Under the pieces are notes generated by a model that was given only the letters and a program-made list of their open reading frames with translations, made no database searches and had not been told where the DNA came from. From assembly GCA_910577015.1 (NCBI GenBank), contig CAJTKU010000001.1:410102-474101 (forward strand): a stretch of 64,000 bases of DNA, written 5' to 3'. Positions 50,985-61,244 of the stretch are shown one piece after another. Origin of the DNA: an uncultured Lachnospiraceae bacterium. GTDB taxonomy: Bacteria; Bacillota; Clostridia; Lachnospirales; Lachnospiraceae. Position 1 is the first letter of the stretch. Each line of letters starts with the position of its first letter. The translations under genes and the position numbers were made by a program.

Positions 50985-52253
50985 TTACAACTTCATTTTT
51001 TCATAAACCGGAAAGCAGTCAAAGGTTGCAAAATAATCCTTTGGCGTTTCCGCCCTGCGGATAAGCTGTACGCTGCCGTCCTCTTTCAGGAGAAGCTCCG
51101 CAGACTTTAACTTTCCGTTGTAATTATAACCCATCGCGAACCCGTGCGCACCGGTGTCATGAATCACCAGATAATCTCCTTTTTCAATCCGGGGCAGCAT
51201 CCTGTCAATGGCAAACTTGTCATTGTTTTCACATAAAGAACCCGCTACATCATACTGATAATCACAGGGCGCGTCTTCTTTGCCGAGTACCGTGATATGG
51301 TGGTACGCCCCGTACATGGCAGGACGCATCAGGTTTACCGCACAGGCGTCCACACCGATGTACTCTTTGTAGGTATGCTTTTCATGAATGGCGCGGGTCA
51401 CCAGATGCCCGTACGGCGCCATCATAAACCGTCCCAGCTCTGTGTAGATTGCCACATCCCCCATTCCGGCGGGAACCAGAATCTCCTCGTAGACCTTTCG
51501 CACGCCCTCGCCAATCAGGCGGATGTCATTGGGTGCATCCTCCGGCTTGTACGGAACGCCGATACCGCCGGACAAATTGATAAAGCTGATATGGGCGCCT
51601 GTTTCCTTCTGAAGCTTCACTGCAAGTTCAAACAGGGACCTTGCCAGCACGGGATAATACTCGTTTGTCACGGTATTGCTGGCTAAAAATGCATGTATGC
51701 CGAAATGCTCGGCGCCTTTTTCCTTGAGAACCCGAAAGCCCTCAAAAATCTGCTCCGTGGTAAAACCGTATTTTGAATCCCCGGGATTATCCATGATGCT
51801 GTTTGCAATGGAAAAATATCCGCCCGGATTGTAACGGCAGCTTATCGTCTTGGGAATGTAACCCAGCGTCTTTTCCAGAAAGTCTATATGGGTGAAATCA
51901 TCCAGATTGATTATGGCGCCCAGCTTTTCCGCATAGGCAAATTCCTCCGCCGGTGTGTCATTGGAGGAAAACATGATATCCTCCCCCCTGATATCCATCG
52001 CGTCGCTTAACATCAGTTCCGTCAGGGAAGAGCAGTCACAGCCGCAGCCATACTCATTTAAAATCCGTATCAGGAAAGGATTGGGCGTTGCTTTCACAGC
52101 AAAAAATTCTTTGTATCCTTTATTCCATGCAAAAGCTTCTTTCAATGCTTTTGCATTCTCTCGGATTCCCTTTTCATCGTAAATATGGAAAGGCGTCGGA
52201 TAAGTCTTTACAATCTCCTCCACCATTTCCTTCGTAACAAATGGTTTTTTCAT
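50985..52253 (-). CDS. lysA: Diaminopimelate decarboxylase
   Basis: 422 residues. PLP-dependent alanine-racemase-type barrel: FFAVKATPNPFLIRIL (PLP Lys), GIHAFLASNT, INLSGGIGVPY, YTELGRFMMAPYG and GSLCENNDKFA. It makes L-lysine from meso-diaminopimelate. The active-site segment reads SLCENND rather than GPICESGD, a variant branch of the family. The start at 52253 has GAGG at 6 bp. Confidence 0.88.
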   Translation of the reverse strand: MKKPFVTKEMVEEIVKTYPTPFHIYDEKGIRENAKALKEAFAWNKGYKEFFAVKATPNPFLIRILNEYGCGCDCSSLTELMLSDAMDIRGEDIMFSSNDTPAEEFAYAEKLGAIINLDDFTHIDFLEKTLGYIPKTISCRYNPGGYFSIANSIMDNPGDSKYGFTTEQIFEGFRVLKEKGAEHFGIHAFLASNTVTNEYYPVLARSLFELAVKLQKETGAHISFINLSGGIGVPYKPEDAPNDIRLIGEGVRKVYEEILVPAGMGDVAIYTELGRFMMAPYGHLVTRAIHEKHTYKEYIGVDACAVNLMRPAMYGAYHHITVLGKEDAPCDYQYDVAGSLCENNDKFAIDRMLPRIEKGDYLVIHDTGAHGFAMGYNYNGKLKSAELLLKEDGSVQLIRRAETPKDYFATFDCFPVYEKMKL

Positions 52254-52277
52254 TTTCATCCTCATTTCTGCACATTT

Positions 52278-52952
52278 TTATCTGTTTTCTATCTGCCAGT
52301 CTATCGGCTCAAGTCCGTTTTTAACTAAAAAATCATTGGTTTTGCTGAATGGCTTACTGCCGAAAAATCCCCTGTACGCCGACAGCGGACTGGGATGGGG
52401 CGCCTCCAAAATCAAATGGTTCTTGTTGGTAAGCATCGCTTTTTTCATCTGCGCCGGTTTGCCCCACAGGATAAACACCATAGGCCTGTCCTCTTTATTC
52501 AGCACTTCAATGGCGGCGTCCGTAAACTTCTCCCAGCCCATATTTCTGTGGGAAAACGCCGCATGCGCCTGCACGGTGAGTACCGTGTTGAGCAAAAGCA
52601 CTCCCTGTTTTGCCCACTTTACCAGATAACCGTTGTTGGGAATATAACATCCGAGGTCATCGTGCAGTTCCTGATAGATATTTACCAGGGAAGGGGGAAT
52701 GTCCACATTTGGCTTTACGGAAAAACAAAGCCCATGCGCCTGCCCTTCGTTGTGGTACGGGTCCTGCCCGAAAATCACCACCTTTACATCCTTTAAGGGC
52801 GTCAGATGGAAAGCATTGAAAATATCATCAGCCGGGGGAAATATCTGCTTCGTGTCATATTCACTTTTCACAAAACGGAACAACTCTGCATAGTATGGCT
52901 TTTTAAACTCCGGCGAAAGCGCCGTGAGCCAGTCTCCGGTAAGCATACCCAT
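52278..52952 (-). CDS. ung: Uracil-DNA glycosylase
   Basis: 224 residues. FGQDPYHNEGQAHGLCFSV holds the catalytic Asp; LLLNTVLTV and HPSPLSAYRGFFG complete the family-1 UDG set. Removes uracil from DNA. AGAGGAG precedes the ATG. Confidence 0.98.
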   Translation of the reverse strand: MGMLTGDWLTALSPEFKKPYYAELFRFVKSEYDTKQIFPPADDIFNAFHLTPLKDVKVVIFGQDPYHNEGQAHGLCFSVKPNVDIPPSLVNIYQELHDDLGCYIPNNGYLVKWAKQGVLLLNTVLTVQAHAAFSHRNMGWEKFTDAAIEVLNKEDRPMVFILWGKPAQMKKAMLTNKNHLILEAPHPSPLSAYRGFFGSKPFSKTNDFLVKNGLEPIDWQIENR

Positions 52953-52964
52953 AATCTTTCTCCT

Positions 52965-53723
52965 CTACACTCTCACAGGAATCCCCTTTTTTTGCAGGTA
53001 TTCCTTTACTTCCTTTATCTCCAGTTCCTTATAGTGAAACAAGGAAGCTGCCAATGCGGCCTCTGCGCCGCCTTCACTGAGCGCCTCATAAAAATGCTCT
53101 ACGCTCCCTGCCCCTCCCGATGCAATTACCGGAATCTTCACTGCCTGTGATATTGCTTTTGTCAACTCAATATCATACCCTGCTTTCGTGCCGTCACAAT
53201 CCATACTGGTTAGTAAAATCTCACCCGCGCCAAGACTTTCCGCTTTGACTGCCCATTCTACGGCATCAATGCCCATATCCACCCTGCCGCCGTTTTTAAA
53301 TATATGAAAGCTGCCGTCCGGCCGCCTTTTTGCGTCAACCGCTACCACAACGCACTGGCTTCCGAACTTATCTGCCGCCCTTGCTATCAGTTCGGGCTCC
53401 ATGATGGCAGCCGAATTTACGGCAACCTTGTCCGCCCCCTCCCGCAAAAGCATCTTAAAATCTTCCACGGTCCGGATACCGCCGCCTACCGTAAACGGGA
53501 TAAACACCTTTGCAGCGACGCGCCTCACCATATCAACTGCTATGGCACGGTTATCACTGGAAGCGGTAATATCCAGAAATACCACTTCATCAGCGCCTGC
53601 CTTGTCATAGGCTGCTGCCACTTCCACAGGGTCTCCTGCGTCCCGCAGGTTCACAAAGCTAATACCCTTAACCACCCTTCCGTTCATCACATCCAGACAC
53701 GGAATAATCCTTTTTGTATGCAT
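52965..53723 (-). CDS. hisF: Imidazole glycerol phosphate synthase subunit HisF
   Basis: 252 residues. [52 protein letters not shown] and PVIASGGAG; both catalytic Asps present. Cyclase subunit of IGP synthase. The start overlaps the hisH stop by one base (TGATG). Confidence 0.98.
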   Translation of the reverse strand: MHTKRIIPCLDVMNGRVVKGISFVNLRDAGDPVEVAAAYDKAGADEVVFLDITASSDNRAIAVDMVRRVAAKVFIPFTVGGGIRTVEDFKMLLREGADKVAVNSAAIMEPELIARAADKFGSQCVVVAVDAKRRPDGSFHIFKNGGRVDMGIDAVEWAVKAESLGAGEILLTSMDCDGTKAGYDIELTKAISQAVKIPVIASGGAGSVEHFYEALSEGGAEAALAASLFHYKELEIKEVKEYLQKKGIPVRV

Positions 53724-54340
53724 CAGTTTTCCCCCCTCCCTATATTCACAAAGTTCTTCAGGATTTGTAATCCTGTATCTGAACTCTTTTCGGGATGAAA
53801 CTGACAGGCAAATACATTGCCGCTTTCCACGGAAGCATGAATGCAGGTTCCGTATTCTGCCGCCGCGGTAACTATTTCAGATTCTTTGGCTTTTAGATAA
53901 TAGGAATGGACAAAATAAACAAAAGCGCCCTCCTCTATTCCCGCAAACAACCTGCCGGGATTGGGAAAAGTAAGGGAATTCCACCCGATATGCGGCACCT
54001 TAATCCCTTCTTCGGGTATCCTAAGCACTTTTCCCTGCAGAATACCTAGCCCTTCCACTCCGGGACTCTCTTCACTGCTTTCAAACAAAAGCTGCAGTCC
54101 CAAACAAATTCCCAGAAAAGGAGTATTTTTCTCCACAACCTCTCTGATAACTGAAACAAGCCCAAAACGGTGCAACTTCTCCATAGCGTCCCCAAAGGAA
54201 CCGACACCGGGCAGGATTACCTTTTGAGCGCTCAGTATCTCATCTGCATCCCTTGTCAGCCGCACATCCTCTCCCAGATACTGCAGGGCTTTCTCCACAC
54301 TCTTGATATTGCCTGCATCATAATCAATGATTGCTATCAT
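53723..54340 (-). CDS. hisH: Imidazole glycerol phosphate synthase glutaminase subunit HisH
   Basis: 205 residues. [30 protein letters not shown], nucleophile Cys in [11 protein letters not shown], His/Glu in CQFHPEKSS. Supplies ammonia to HisF. No other his genes occur in the window. Confidence 0.98.
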   Translation of the reverse strand: MIAIIDYDAGNIKSVEKALQYLGEDVRLTRDADEILSAQKVILPGVGSFGDAMEKLHRFGLVSVIREVVEKNTPFLGICLGLQLLFESSEESPGVEGLGILQGKVLRIPEEGIKVPHIGWNSLTFPNPGRLFAGIEEGAFVYFVHSYYLKAKESEIVTAAAEYGTCIHASVESGNVFACQFHPEKSSDTGLQILKNFVNIGRGEN

Positions 54341-54354
54341 GTAACTTTCTCCTT

Positions 54355-55887
54355 TTATTCGGCAAAATCAGGTGTTTCCAATTCTTCCTCCGCCGGCAAA
54401 ATATCCTCGTTTTCCTCCTCCGGCATGTCAGGAATATCCCCGCCGCCGACAGAAAGCGATTCCCCGTTTGTCAACGCCGTCAGATACCTGGTATATTCCA
54501 CATTGCTGTCGGTAAATGCAATGGCTCTTGCCTCCGCCTCCGTCAACCCGTAACGGCTCTCCAGTATCTCCAGAATCCTGTCATAGATGGCGGCAACTTC
54601 GGCAGCAGCGCCATAAGTCTGCGCCTGGGCATAAATATCATCATACCCTTCTACAACCCGCATCAGGGAATCCAGCGCTTCCAGTTCTTTGTCATCCGCC
54701 AGATATTTTTCATATACGGAAAGTCTTCTCTGCATTTTCAGAACAATTTCCGCATGTTCAAACATATTCTTTTCTTCCTCGGAAAGCTTCATTCCATACA
54801 TTTTTTCATAAAAAGAAGCATAATCCATCTTGTCGTAGGCATTTTTTGCGCTTCGACGTTGAATCTCCCCTGACAGGAATGTGCCGGCAAAAAGAATAAC
54901 GGCAAAAATGGTGGCGGCAAACAATACCACAACAACAATGCTTTTCTTTGCTATTTTCCTTTGCGGCTTTTCTTCTATGGCAACAGCCTTCTCTTTAGGC
55001 TCTTTTACCTTCTTGGGTTTCTTTTCTTTTTTGGGCTTCTTTTCCTTCTTTGACGGCTTTCCGCCCTCTTCCTCTTCGTCAGCCTCTTCCGCGCCTTTGC
55101 CTTTCTTTCCTCCGGGAAGTTTTCCTTTTTTCAGTTTTTTCTTTTTCTGGGCAGCTTCCTTGTCCTCTTTGTCCAGTTCCTGTAAGATAGCCTGATTCTC
55201 GCTATTTTCTTCTTCCTCTTCTTCCTCCGTCAAAAGCGTCATCATTTTTGAGAAGAAACCGCTCTTTTTACCCTCTTTTTCCTCGGAAGCCTCCTTTTTT
55301 ACTTTTTCTTTCTTGGGTTTTTCCTTTTTCCGCTTTCTTTTTTCCTTTTTACCCTCTGTATTGTCAGAACCGCCGGTATTTTCCGGTTCTTCCACAGGCG
55401 CTGCCGGCGCCTCCGCCAGCAAATCCTGAATGTCTTTTTCTTCTGGTTCTGCAAATATGGCCTCATCAACCGGTTCGTTATTGTCCGATTTTTGGAGCAG
55501 CTCACTGATTTCATTCAACTCTTCATCTTCATTCAGACTGCCTAACAAAGACAGCAAATCCTCATTTTCCTCATTGGATTCTTCTGACGGTGCGGATACC
55601 TGCTGTATGTCCGGCTCAGGAAGGCTTTCCTCTTCTTCTGCCGTTACACTTTCCAAAACTGCATTGTCCTGCACAGGACTCTCCGGAACAACACTTTCTG
55701 CCACCGGTTCCGGCGCCGCATCATCTAACATCTCCAGTTCTTCCTCAAGGCTTCCCCCGCTTGCCACTCTTTCTGCCGCTGCAAACATTGCCTCTATTTC
55801 CTCCGACGACATAAAAGAGTCATCCTTATCTGTATCATCACTCATTGATTTTAATAAATTATCCAGATATTCTTCATTTGAACCCAT
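54355..55887 (-). CDS. Highly charged single-pass membrane protein, function unknown
   Basis: 510 residues. An acidic N-terminal region (1-170, rich in Glu/Asp/Ser) is followed by strongly basic Lys/Glu blocks (KKEKRKRKKEKPKKEKVKK near 180, further blocks near 240-310). One membrane helix (about 320-345, KKSIVVVVLFAATIFAVILF) follows, then a helical C-terminal domain and an acidic tail. It starts MGSNEEYLDNLLKSMSDD. I do not recognise the family; the layout suggests a cytoplasmic tail binding nucleic acid or protein. Confidence 0.7.
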   Translation of the reverse strand: MGSNEEYLDNLLKSMSDDTDKDDSFMSSEEIEAMFAAAERVASGGSLEEELEMLDDAAPEPVAESVVPESPVQDNAVLESVTAEEEESLPEPDIQQVSAPSEESNEENEDLLSLLGSLNEDEELNEISELLQKSDNNEPVDEAIFAEPEEKDIQDLLAEAPAAPVEEPENTGGSDNTEGKKEKRKRKKEKPKKEKVKKEASEEKEGKKSGFFSKMMTLLTEEEEEEENSENQAILQELDKEDKEAAQKKKKLKKGKLPGGKKGKGAEEADEEEEGGKPSKKEKKPKKEKKPKKVKEPKEKAVAIEEKPQRKIAKKSIVVVVLFAATIFAVILFAGTFLSGEIQRRSAKNAYDKMDYASFYEKMYGMKLSEEEKNMFEHAEIVLKMQRRLSVYEKYLADDKELEALDSLMRVVEGYDDIYAQAQTYGAAAEVAAIYDRILEILESRYGLTEAEARAIAFTDSNVEYTRYLTALTNGESLSVGGGDIPDMPEEENEDILPAEEELETPDFAE

Positions 55888-55946
55888 GTAATAACCCTCA
55901 TTTTCAGCTTTTTTTATAAATCATTTTCCGAAACATAGATAGTTTA

Positions 55947-56741
55947 TCATATTTTATATAATCCTGCCATAAAATCTACAGCATTTTGTGAAATTCCTAT
56001 TCCCCTTTTTCCAATCTCTTCCGGAAACTGATATAGATTCTGATGAATGCGCACCATTTCTGCTTTACGGTTAAGCTCCATTATCTTTTCAAAACGAAAA
56101 CGAAGCACACCGGCAAACATCATGCCTGCACCCAATTCCAGGATACATAACTTTTTATTCACCGTTTTTTGAAGCCACTTTGTATAAGAATCCCAACTCT
56201 CCAGATACCCTTCCTCCAGATAATGTTCCGTATACAGGCTGTTATATTCCATGGACGCGTTACAATAACTGCACACCGGCCCGCTGATTTCTTCCCAGTC
56301 CTTTTCTCCTTTGCAACACTGCTCCACTTCTTCCAGGAGTACGGCATGAACCGCTCCCACACTGCCCGGACACCCGTTGCGGCACTGCATTTTGCGATAA
56401 GAACCGCATGGTTCCACAATTCTGTCTTCCTTTAGCGGGGCATCTAAAAGGAAGCCATTTGTACTGACTGAAATAACAAAATAGTCTTTGTCCCGAAGCA
56501 TCCCAGCCAGATTCCGGTACGCCCTTGCCAGCTTTTCATCCTGTTTCAGAAAGATATGATTTACATAGGGCATGACCCACTGTGCTTTTGCCTCAGCTAT
56601 CCGCTCACATGCTGTCCGATAACCCGGCTGGCTGTTTAAACAGGATACTTCTTCAAAGTCTTCCCCGATACCTACCAGCGCCATCTCCGCTTCTTCCAGC
56701 ATCTTTACCATGGCTCTGATTTTATCTTCTTCCTTCTCCAC
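55947..56741 (-). CDS. Divergent Sir2-like protein
   Basis: 264 residues. A Sir2-like order is visible: MVKMLEEAEMALVGIGEDF in place of the GAGxS NAD loop, a Cys set CRNGCPG...CSYCNASMEYNS like the zinc module, and LCILELGAGMMFAGVLRFRFE resembling the C-terminal NAD segment (ELGVGxxxPxxIxxPF). The usual HG catalytic motif is not evident. Probably a sirtuin-fold NAD or ADP-ribose binding protein rather than a standard deacetylase. Confidence 0.6.
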   Translation of the reverse strand: MEKEEDKIRAMVKMLEEAEMALVGIGEDFEEVSCLNSQPGYRTACERIAEAKAQWVMPYVNHIFLKQDEKLARAYRNLAGMLRDKDYFVISVSTNGFLLDAPLKEDRIVEPCGSYRKMQCRNGCPGSVGAVHAVLLEEVEQCCKGEKDWEEISGPVCSYCNASMEYNSLYTEHYLEEGYLESWDSYTKWLQKTVNKKLCILELGAGMMFAGVLRFRFEKIMELNRKAEMVRIHQNLYQFPEEIGKRGIGISQNAVDFMAGLYKI

Positions 56742-56793
56742 GCTGACCTCCCTTTCTTTTGCTTTTCACAACAGAAAACTTTCCAAAGATAGA

Positions 56794-56817
56794 AAAGCCG
56801 GGAAATCTCCCGGCTTT
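56794..56817 (-). terminator. Terminator after cheV
   Basis: AAAGCCGGGA-GATT-TCCCGGCTTT, then TTTTC on the minus strand, 18 bp after the cheV stop. Confidence 0.8.
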
Positions 56818-56835
56818 CAATCCTTCATAATCCAT

Positions 56836-57732
56836 TTACTTATCCAGCAGTAAACCGTCCAAAACTCTAACTAATTCTCCTATTTCCGGCTTGGAAAGCT
56901 GTGCATCCGCCCCAAGCGATTCACCCTTAAGACGCATTTCATCATTTACCAGGGATGAGAAAATCACTACCGGCATATTTGCGGTTTCATCATCGGATTT
57001 TATCAGCTTTGTCAGACGATGTCCGTCCATCATAGGCATCTCAATATCCGTAATAACACATTTTACATGTTCATCCAAAGTTCCCTGCTTTTTAAAATCA
57101 GTAATAATATCATAGGCTTCCTGCCCGTTTGCCGTGTGAATCAAATTCACATATCCGGACTTATGTAAAGCATCTACAATCAAACGGTTCAAAAGAACGG
57201 AATCCTCTGCAATCAGAATAGGAACATCACATCTTTCCTTTCTCTCTCCCAATGCCTCTAACTGGGTGGTGCGAAGTCCGGTTTCCGGGCTGATGTCTGA
57301 AATAATCTTTTCAAAATCAAGGATAATAATCAGTTTACCATTTACCCTGATGATTCCCAGTGCGGTACTGTCCGCTGAAACAGTGGAGTCCGGCTTTATG
57401 ATATCTGCCCAAGATAACCGGTGAATCCCTACTACGTTATCCACATGAAAAGCAATATCCAATTTATTGAAATTGGTTACCACAAACAGTCCACCCGGTT
57501 CCGAAAGGCCCTTCTGCAGACAATTCTTTAGGTCGATAGCCGTAATCATTCTGTCGCGCGGCATAAAAATCCCTTCAATACTGGGATGTGAATTAGGTAC
57601 AGGCGTCACAGGCTGGTAATTTATTATTTCCTTAATTTTGGCGACATTGATGCCGTAAGAATTATCTCCCAGGGTAAACTCTAAAACCTCCAGCTCATTG
57701 GTTCCGTTTTCCAATAAAATCTTTGAATCCAT
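56836..57732 (-). CDS. cheV: Chemotaxis protein CheV
   Basis: 298 residues. An N-terminal CheW domain (about 10-150: FTLGDNSYGINVAKIKEII, GRVNG-like LGIIRVNGKLIIILDFEK) is joined to a receiver domain (about 170-295: ILIAEDSVLLN, CVITDIEMPMMDG with phospho-Asp, FSSL, SKPE). A coupling protein for chemoreceptor arrays, implying a chemotactic cell. The ATG at 57732 follows GAGGTGG. It is a single gene away from other che genes. Confidence 0.95.
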   Translation of the reverse strand: MDSKILLENGTNELEVLEFTLGDNSYGINVAKIKEIINYQPVTPVPNSHPSIEGIFMPRDRMITAIDLKNCLQKGLSEPGGLFVVTNFNKLDIAFHVDNVVGIHRLSWADIIKPDSTVSADSTALGIIRVNGKLIIILDFEKIISDISPETGLRTTQLEALGERKERCDVPILIAEDSVLLNRLIVDALHKSGYVNLIHTANGQEAYDIITDFKKQGTLDEHVKCVITDIEMPMMDGHRLTKLIKSDDETANMPVVIFSSLVNDEMRLKGESLGADAQLSKPEIGELVRVLDGLLLDK

Positions 57733-57786
57733 CCTTCCACCTCGCATAAAATTGTCCGTCTTATGGTAAAAACTACTTATAATGGC

Positions 57787-57795
57787 ATTATACCA
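57787..57795 (-). promoter_or_regulatory. Extended -10 promoter for cheV
   Basis: Minus strand TGG-TATAAT, an extended -10, about 55 bp upstream of the start; the -35 is weak. Confidence 0.55.
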
Positions 57796-57833
57796 CAGGA
57801 ATGGGAAGTTGAACACTAAATAATTATATTTTT

Positions 57834-57862
57834 TTGACAATTTATCGGGATTCTTTTATAAT
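57834..57862 (+). promoter_or_regulatory. Consensus sigma-A promoter for the HAD phosphatase
   Basis: TTGACA, 17 bp, TATAAT, both hexamers perfect, about 42 bp upstream of the start. Confidence 0.88.
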
Positions 57863-57904
57863 GACTACTGTTTACTATAAGATTTTGTAAAAAGGAGAGT
57901 CCAC

Positions 57905-58699
57905 ATGATAAAAATAGCTTTTTTTGATATCGACGGCACACTCACATCCGAGACGGACGGAACCGTCCCCGAAAGCGCCATAAAAGCCATCCGATGCTCC
58001 CGGCAAAGCGGCAATCTCATGTTTATCAATACGGGACGCTGCTTTCAAAACGTGGAGCAAAGATTCCGCGATATCGGGTTTGACGGGTATATCTGTGGCT
58101 GCGGCACCAATATTTACTGTAACGGACAGGATGTCTTTTACATGCCGCAGACCCATGAAGTTACCATGAATATCCTGCATCAGGCAAGAAAAACCAATGT
58201 GGACATCCTGTTTGAATCCCGGAGCATGGTCTCCTTTGACTTATCACGCCCCTTAAAGCATCCCCGGGCCATAAAACATTATCATATCTTTGAGAAATTG
58301 CATTACGCCATGCCGGAGCATCTGGACAATCCCAACTTTTTCTGCGATAAATTTGTTATCTGGTATGAGCATCCGAAGCAGCTTGCCGATTTTCGTACGG
58401 TCAGTGACAGATATTTTGACTGTATCGACCGCGGGGGAACCTTCAGGGAATTTGTCCCCCACGGCTATTCCAAAGCCACCGGCATGGAGTTTGTACTAAA
58501 ATATTATGGCATTCCCAAAGAATGCGCCTTTGCTTTCGGCGACAGCAACAACGATTTGCCCATGTTTTCCTGTGTGCCGAACAGCATTGCCATGGGCAAT
58601 GCCGCTCCTGACTCTCTGTTTACAATGGTATCCCATATCACTGCTAAAGCAAGCGAAGACGGCATTGCAAAGGCGTTAAAGCATTTCGGCTTTTACTGA
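57905..58699 (+). CDS. Cof-type HAD phosphatase
   Basis: 264 residues. Motif I FFDIDGTLTSE (DxD), motif II INTGR, motif IV FGDSNNDLPMF, with a C2-type cap. Hydrolyses sugar phosphates or flavin/PLP phosphates in relatives. AAGGAG lies 7 bp upstream. The stop codon abuts the stop of the opposing permease gene. Confidence 0.93.
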   Translation: MIKIAFFDIDGTLTSETDGTVPESAIKAIRCSRQSGNLMFINTGRCFQNVEQRFRDIGFDGYICGCGTNIYCNGQDVFYMPQTHEVTMNILHQARKTNVDILFESRSMVSFDLSRPLKHPRAIKHYHIFEKLHYAMPEHLDNPNFFCDKFVIWYEHPKQLADFRTVSDRYFDCIDRGGTFREFVPHGYSKATGMEFVLKYYGIPKECAFAFGDSNNDLPMFSCVPNSIAMGNAAPDSLFTMVSHITAKASEDGIAKALKHFGFY

Positions 58700-61243
58700 T
58701 TAAATATTTTCATTTTGGATGGTATCAATGATATTTTTCCGGTTGATTTTTCCCATGGAATACCGCATAATGCCAAACAACAGCAGTACGACTGCCGCAA
58801 CGGAAAGCAAAATTCCTTCATACGGCAGACGATAATCCATTATCACCCCCACGGCAAGCGCTTTGTGGAAATAGCAGGAAAGCAGAATACCAAACGGAAT
58901 ACCGATAAACAATGCCTTCGCCCCGTAAAAAATGCTTTCAAGCCGTATCATTCTGGTAAATTCCCGTTTTGTCATGCCGATGGATTTCAACATGGCAAAT
59001 TCTCTCGCCCGAAGTTCCATATTAGTCGTAATGGTATTGAAAATGTTGGTAATTCCAATCAGGGCAATCACAACAATAAATCCGTACAGGAAAATAGAAA
59101 TCAAAAGATGAAGGGATTTCTGTCTCTGATATTCCCTGTTTTCATTTGAAATGGAAATACCCGTTGAAAATTTCTCCCTAATCGCGGATTCCAGTGCATC
59201 CGCATCATCACATCTGATATACAGCACGGTATCTCCGTGCCGATACTCCTTGTACGCTTCCATCCACTCATCACTGACGACGATTGTTCCGCTGCCTCCA
59301 TAGTTCTTCATGCTGATTGGGCTGACATCCGTCTGTGCAATCAGTTCTATGGAAAGAGTTTCCTCAGAAACTATAGCATCCCCTTCATAGCCGTATAAGG
59401 TTCCCGTTATAATATCTTTTGGATGATAGTCATACTTCATACCCATAACACGCCTGCTGTTTCCCTTTTCATCCAATATCATTGCGTTGTAATCCGCTAT
59501 CAGTATGCCCTTATCCCTGGCATCTTCCACGGAAACCCCCACATCTTCACAATACGAGGCATAAGCGTCTTCTCCCAGGGAAATGATTTCCATGCCTACG
59601 GCGCCGTTGGCGCTGCCGTTATGCTCCACTTCTTCCAGATATGTTTTATTGTATAAAATCGTATCCGTAGCCACCTCCAGGAATAACCTTCCGCTTAGTA
59701 TCTCCACATACTCCACGCCTGCCATACCTGCAATCTGTAATGCCCTGTCTTCCTGCTCTTCCTCATATAATCTGACTCTAAGCTGGTATCCCGCCTCCTC
59801 ATAATATGCCATGGACGCTTTAAAACTCATACGGAGGAATGCCGACATGGCAATGAACACCGTCACGCTTACCACGATGGAAATAACGGTTGTACGGTAC
59901 TTTGTTCTTGCCCTGCGCAGGTTTTTCCATGCAACCTGTCCTCCCACGCCAAACAAAGAACGGACCATCTTTGGACAACGCAGGCTTTTTGCGTTCAATT
60001 TGACGGTATCATTCCCCCTGATGGCGCTGATGGGCGATACTTTTCCCGCCTTTCTGGCTGCCCTGCCCGCCGAGAGGAACAGCGTCACTACAGACAAAAA
60101 CACGCCAATCAGAATGGCAGGAAGGGATACGACAAAAACCAGTTCCAATCCCAGACTCAATAATGACAGTCCGCCGGTCACTTTTACAATAACATAATCA
60201 GCCAGGATTCCGCTTGCAATACCTAATGGGATACCAATCATGCCCAGAAATGCCGCTTCCGTATAAACCATTTTTTTCCTTTGTTTTTTTGTGGTTCCTA
60301 CGGAAGAAAGCATACCGTAAAGCTTCATTTTTTCAGTCAACGATATTTGAAAACTGTTGTGAATGCAAAATACGCTTGTAGCTATAATAATTGCAACGGC
60401 TATAGCTGCCATACCATACAGCATTTTCATGGTATGGCCAGAAAAAATAAGCATTTCCCACCTCATCAAATCCAGATTGCAATAGACGTTTCTACAAACC
60501 TCCGACAAGCTTTCCGTCACCTCTTTGCGCTTATCCACGGCTTCTTTTGTGTATGTGGCAAATACCGTAACCGTTTCTGCCGAATCTGTTTCTTCCAAGT
60601 ATGTGATAACGGTATACCCCGGGGCTGCATAACCTTCGGTACGATAGTCGGGGCGCTCCATAACCCCTACCACGGTGTATTCTTTTTCTTCCCTTGGGAC
60701 AAAGGTTTCATCCTCATATGAAAAAGGATTTTTCTGGGTCAGCACGCCTCCATACCCGTCTTCCCGATACCCTATCGTCAGGTTAATCTGCTCTCCCACT
60801 TCTATATCCACGCCGCCGTTAGCTCTTATATGGCCGGCAATCAAAACTTCTTTGCTGTTTTCAGGCAGCCTGCCGCTAAGTAGCTTAATGGGAACTGCCT
60901 CCATGGCGTTTTCATCCAATGCCATAACAAACAGATACGGTTTATCCGGATTTATGCTTCCTTCAAGCAGGGCATACCCTAAATCTGCTTCATAACCAAG
61001 CCTTTCCATATAACGGTTATTTTCAAAATACTTCCTGTTTTCCCGGCTCACATCCGTAAAACAATAATGAAAATCCCCGCTGTTTTCTTTTTCATAAGCT
61101 ATCACGCTCGCACGGAAACTTTCCGCCATGCCGGCAATGGCAGTTAACAGGGAAGTAGCCAGAATAATACCCACGATGGTAACAACCGTGCGTTTTTTAT
61201 TTTTTAACAGGCTGCGAAAGGTTATTTTTCTTATAATATCCAT
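58700..61243 (-). CDS. ABC transporter permease with two FtsX domains
   Basis: 847 residues. An N-terminal helix (FRSLLKNKKRTVVTIVGIILATSLL), large extracytoplasmic region, three-helix FtsX domain (about 270-400), a second helix and external domain (about 450-700), and a second FtsX domain (about 720-840, LRAREFAMLKSIGMTKREF). The type partners a MacB/LolD-like ATPase in peptide or lipid export and antimicrobial-peptide resistance. Directly follows the ATPase gene (1-bp gap). Confidence 0.92.
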   Translation of the reverse strand: MDIIRKITFRSLLKNKKRTVVTIVGIILATSLLTAIAGMAESFRASVIAYEKENSGDFHYCFTDVSRENRKYFENNRYMERLGYEADLGYALLEGSINPDKPYLFVMALDENAMEAVPIKLLSGRLPENSKEVLIAGHIRANGGVDIEVGEQINLTIGYREDGYGGVLTQKNPFSYEDETFVPREEKEYTVVGVMERPDYRTEGYAAPGYTVITYLEETDSAETVTVFATYTKEAVDKRKEVTESLSEVCRNVYCNLDLMRWEMLIFSGHTMKMLYGMAAIAVAIIIATSVFCIHNSFQISLTEKMKLYGMLSSVGTTKKQRKKMVYTEAAFLGMIGIPLGIASGILADYVIVKVTGGLSLLSLGLELVFVVSLPAILIGVFLSVVTLFLSAGRAARKAGKVSPISAIRGNDTVKLNAKSLRCPKMVRSLFGVGGQVAWKNLRRARTKYRTTVISIVVSVTVFIAMSAFLRMSFKASMAYYEEAGYQLRVRLYEEEQEDRALQIAGMAGVEYVEILSGRLFLEVATDTILYNKTYLEEVEHNGSANGAVGMEIISLGEDAYASYCEDVGVSVEDARDKGILIADYNAMILDEKGNSRRVMGMKYDYHPKDIITGTLYGYEGDAIVSEETLSIELIAQTDVSPISMKNYGGSGTIVVSDEWMEAYKEYRHGDTVLYIRCDDADALESAIREKFSTGISISNENREYQRQKSLHLLISIFLYGFIVVIALIGITNIFNTITTNMELRAREFAMLKSIGMTKREFTRMIRLESIFYGAKALFIGIPFGILLSCYFHKALAVGVIMDYRLPYEGILLSVAAVVLLLFGIMRYSMGKINRKNIIDTIQNENI

Positions 61244-61244
61244 G

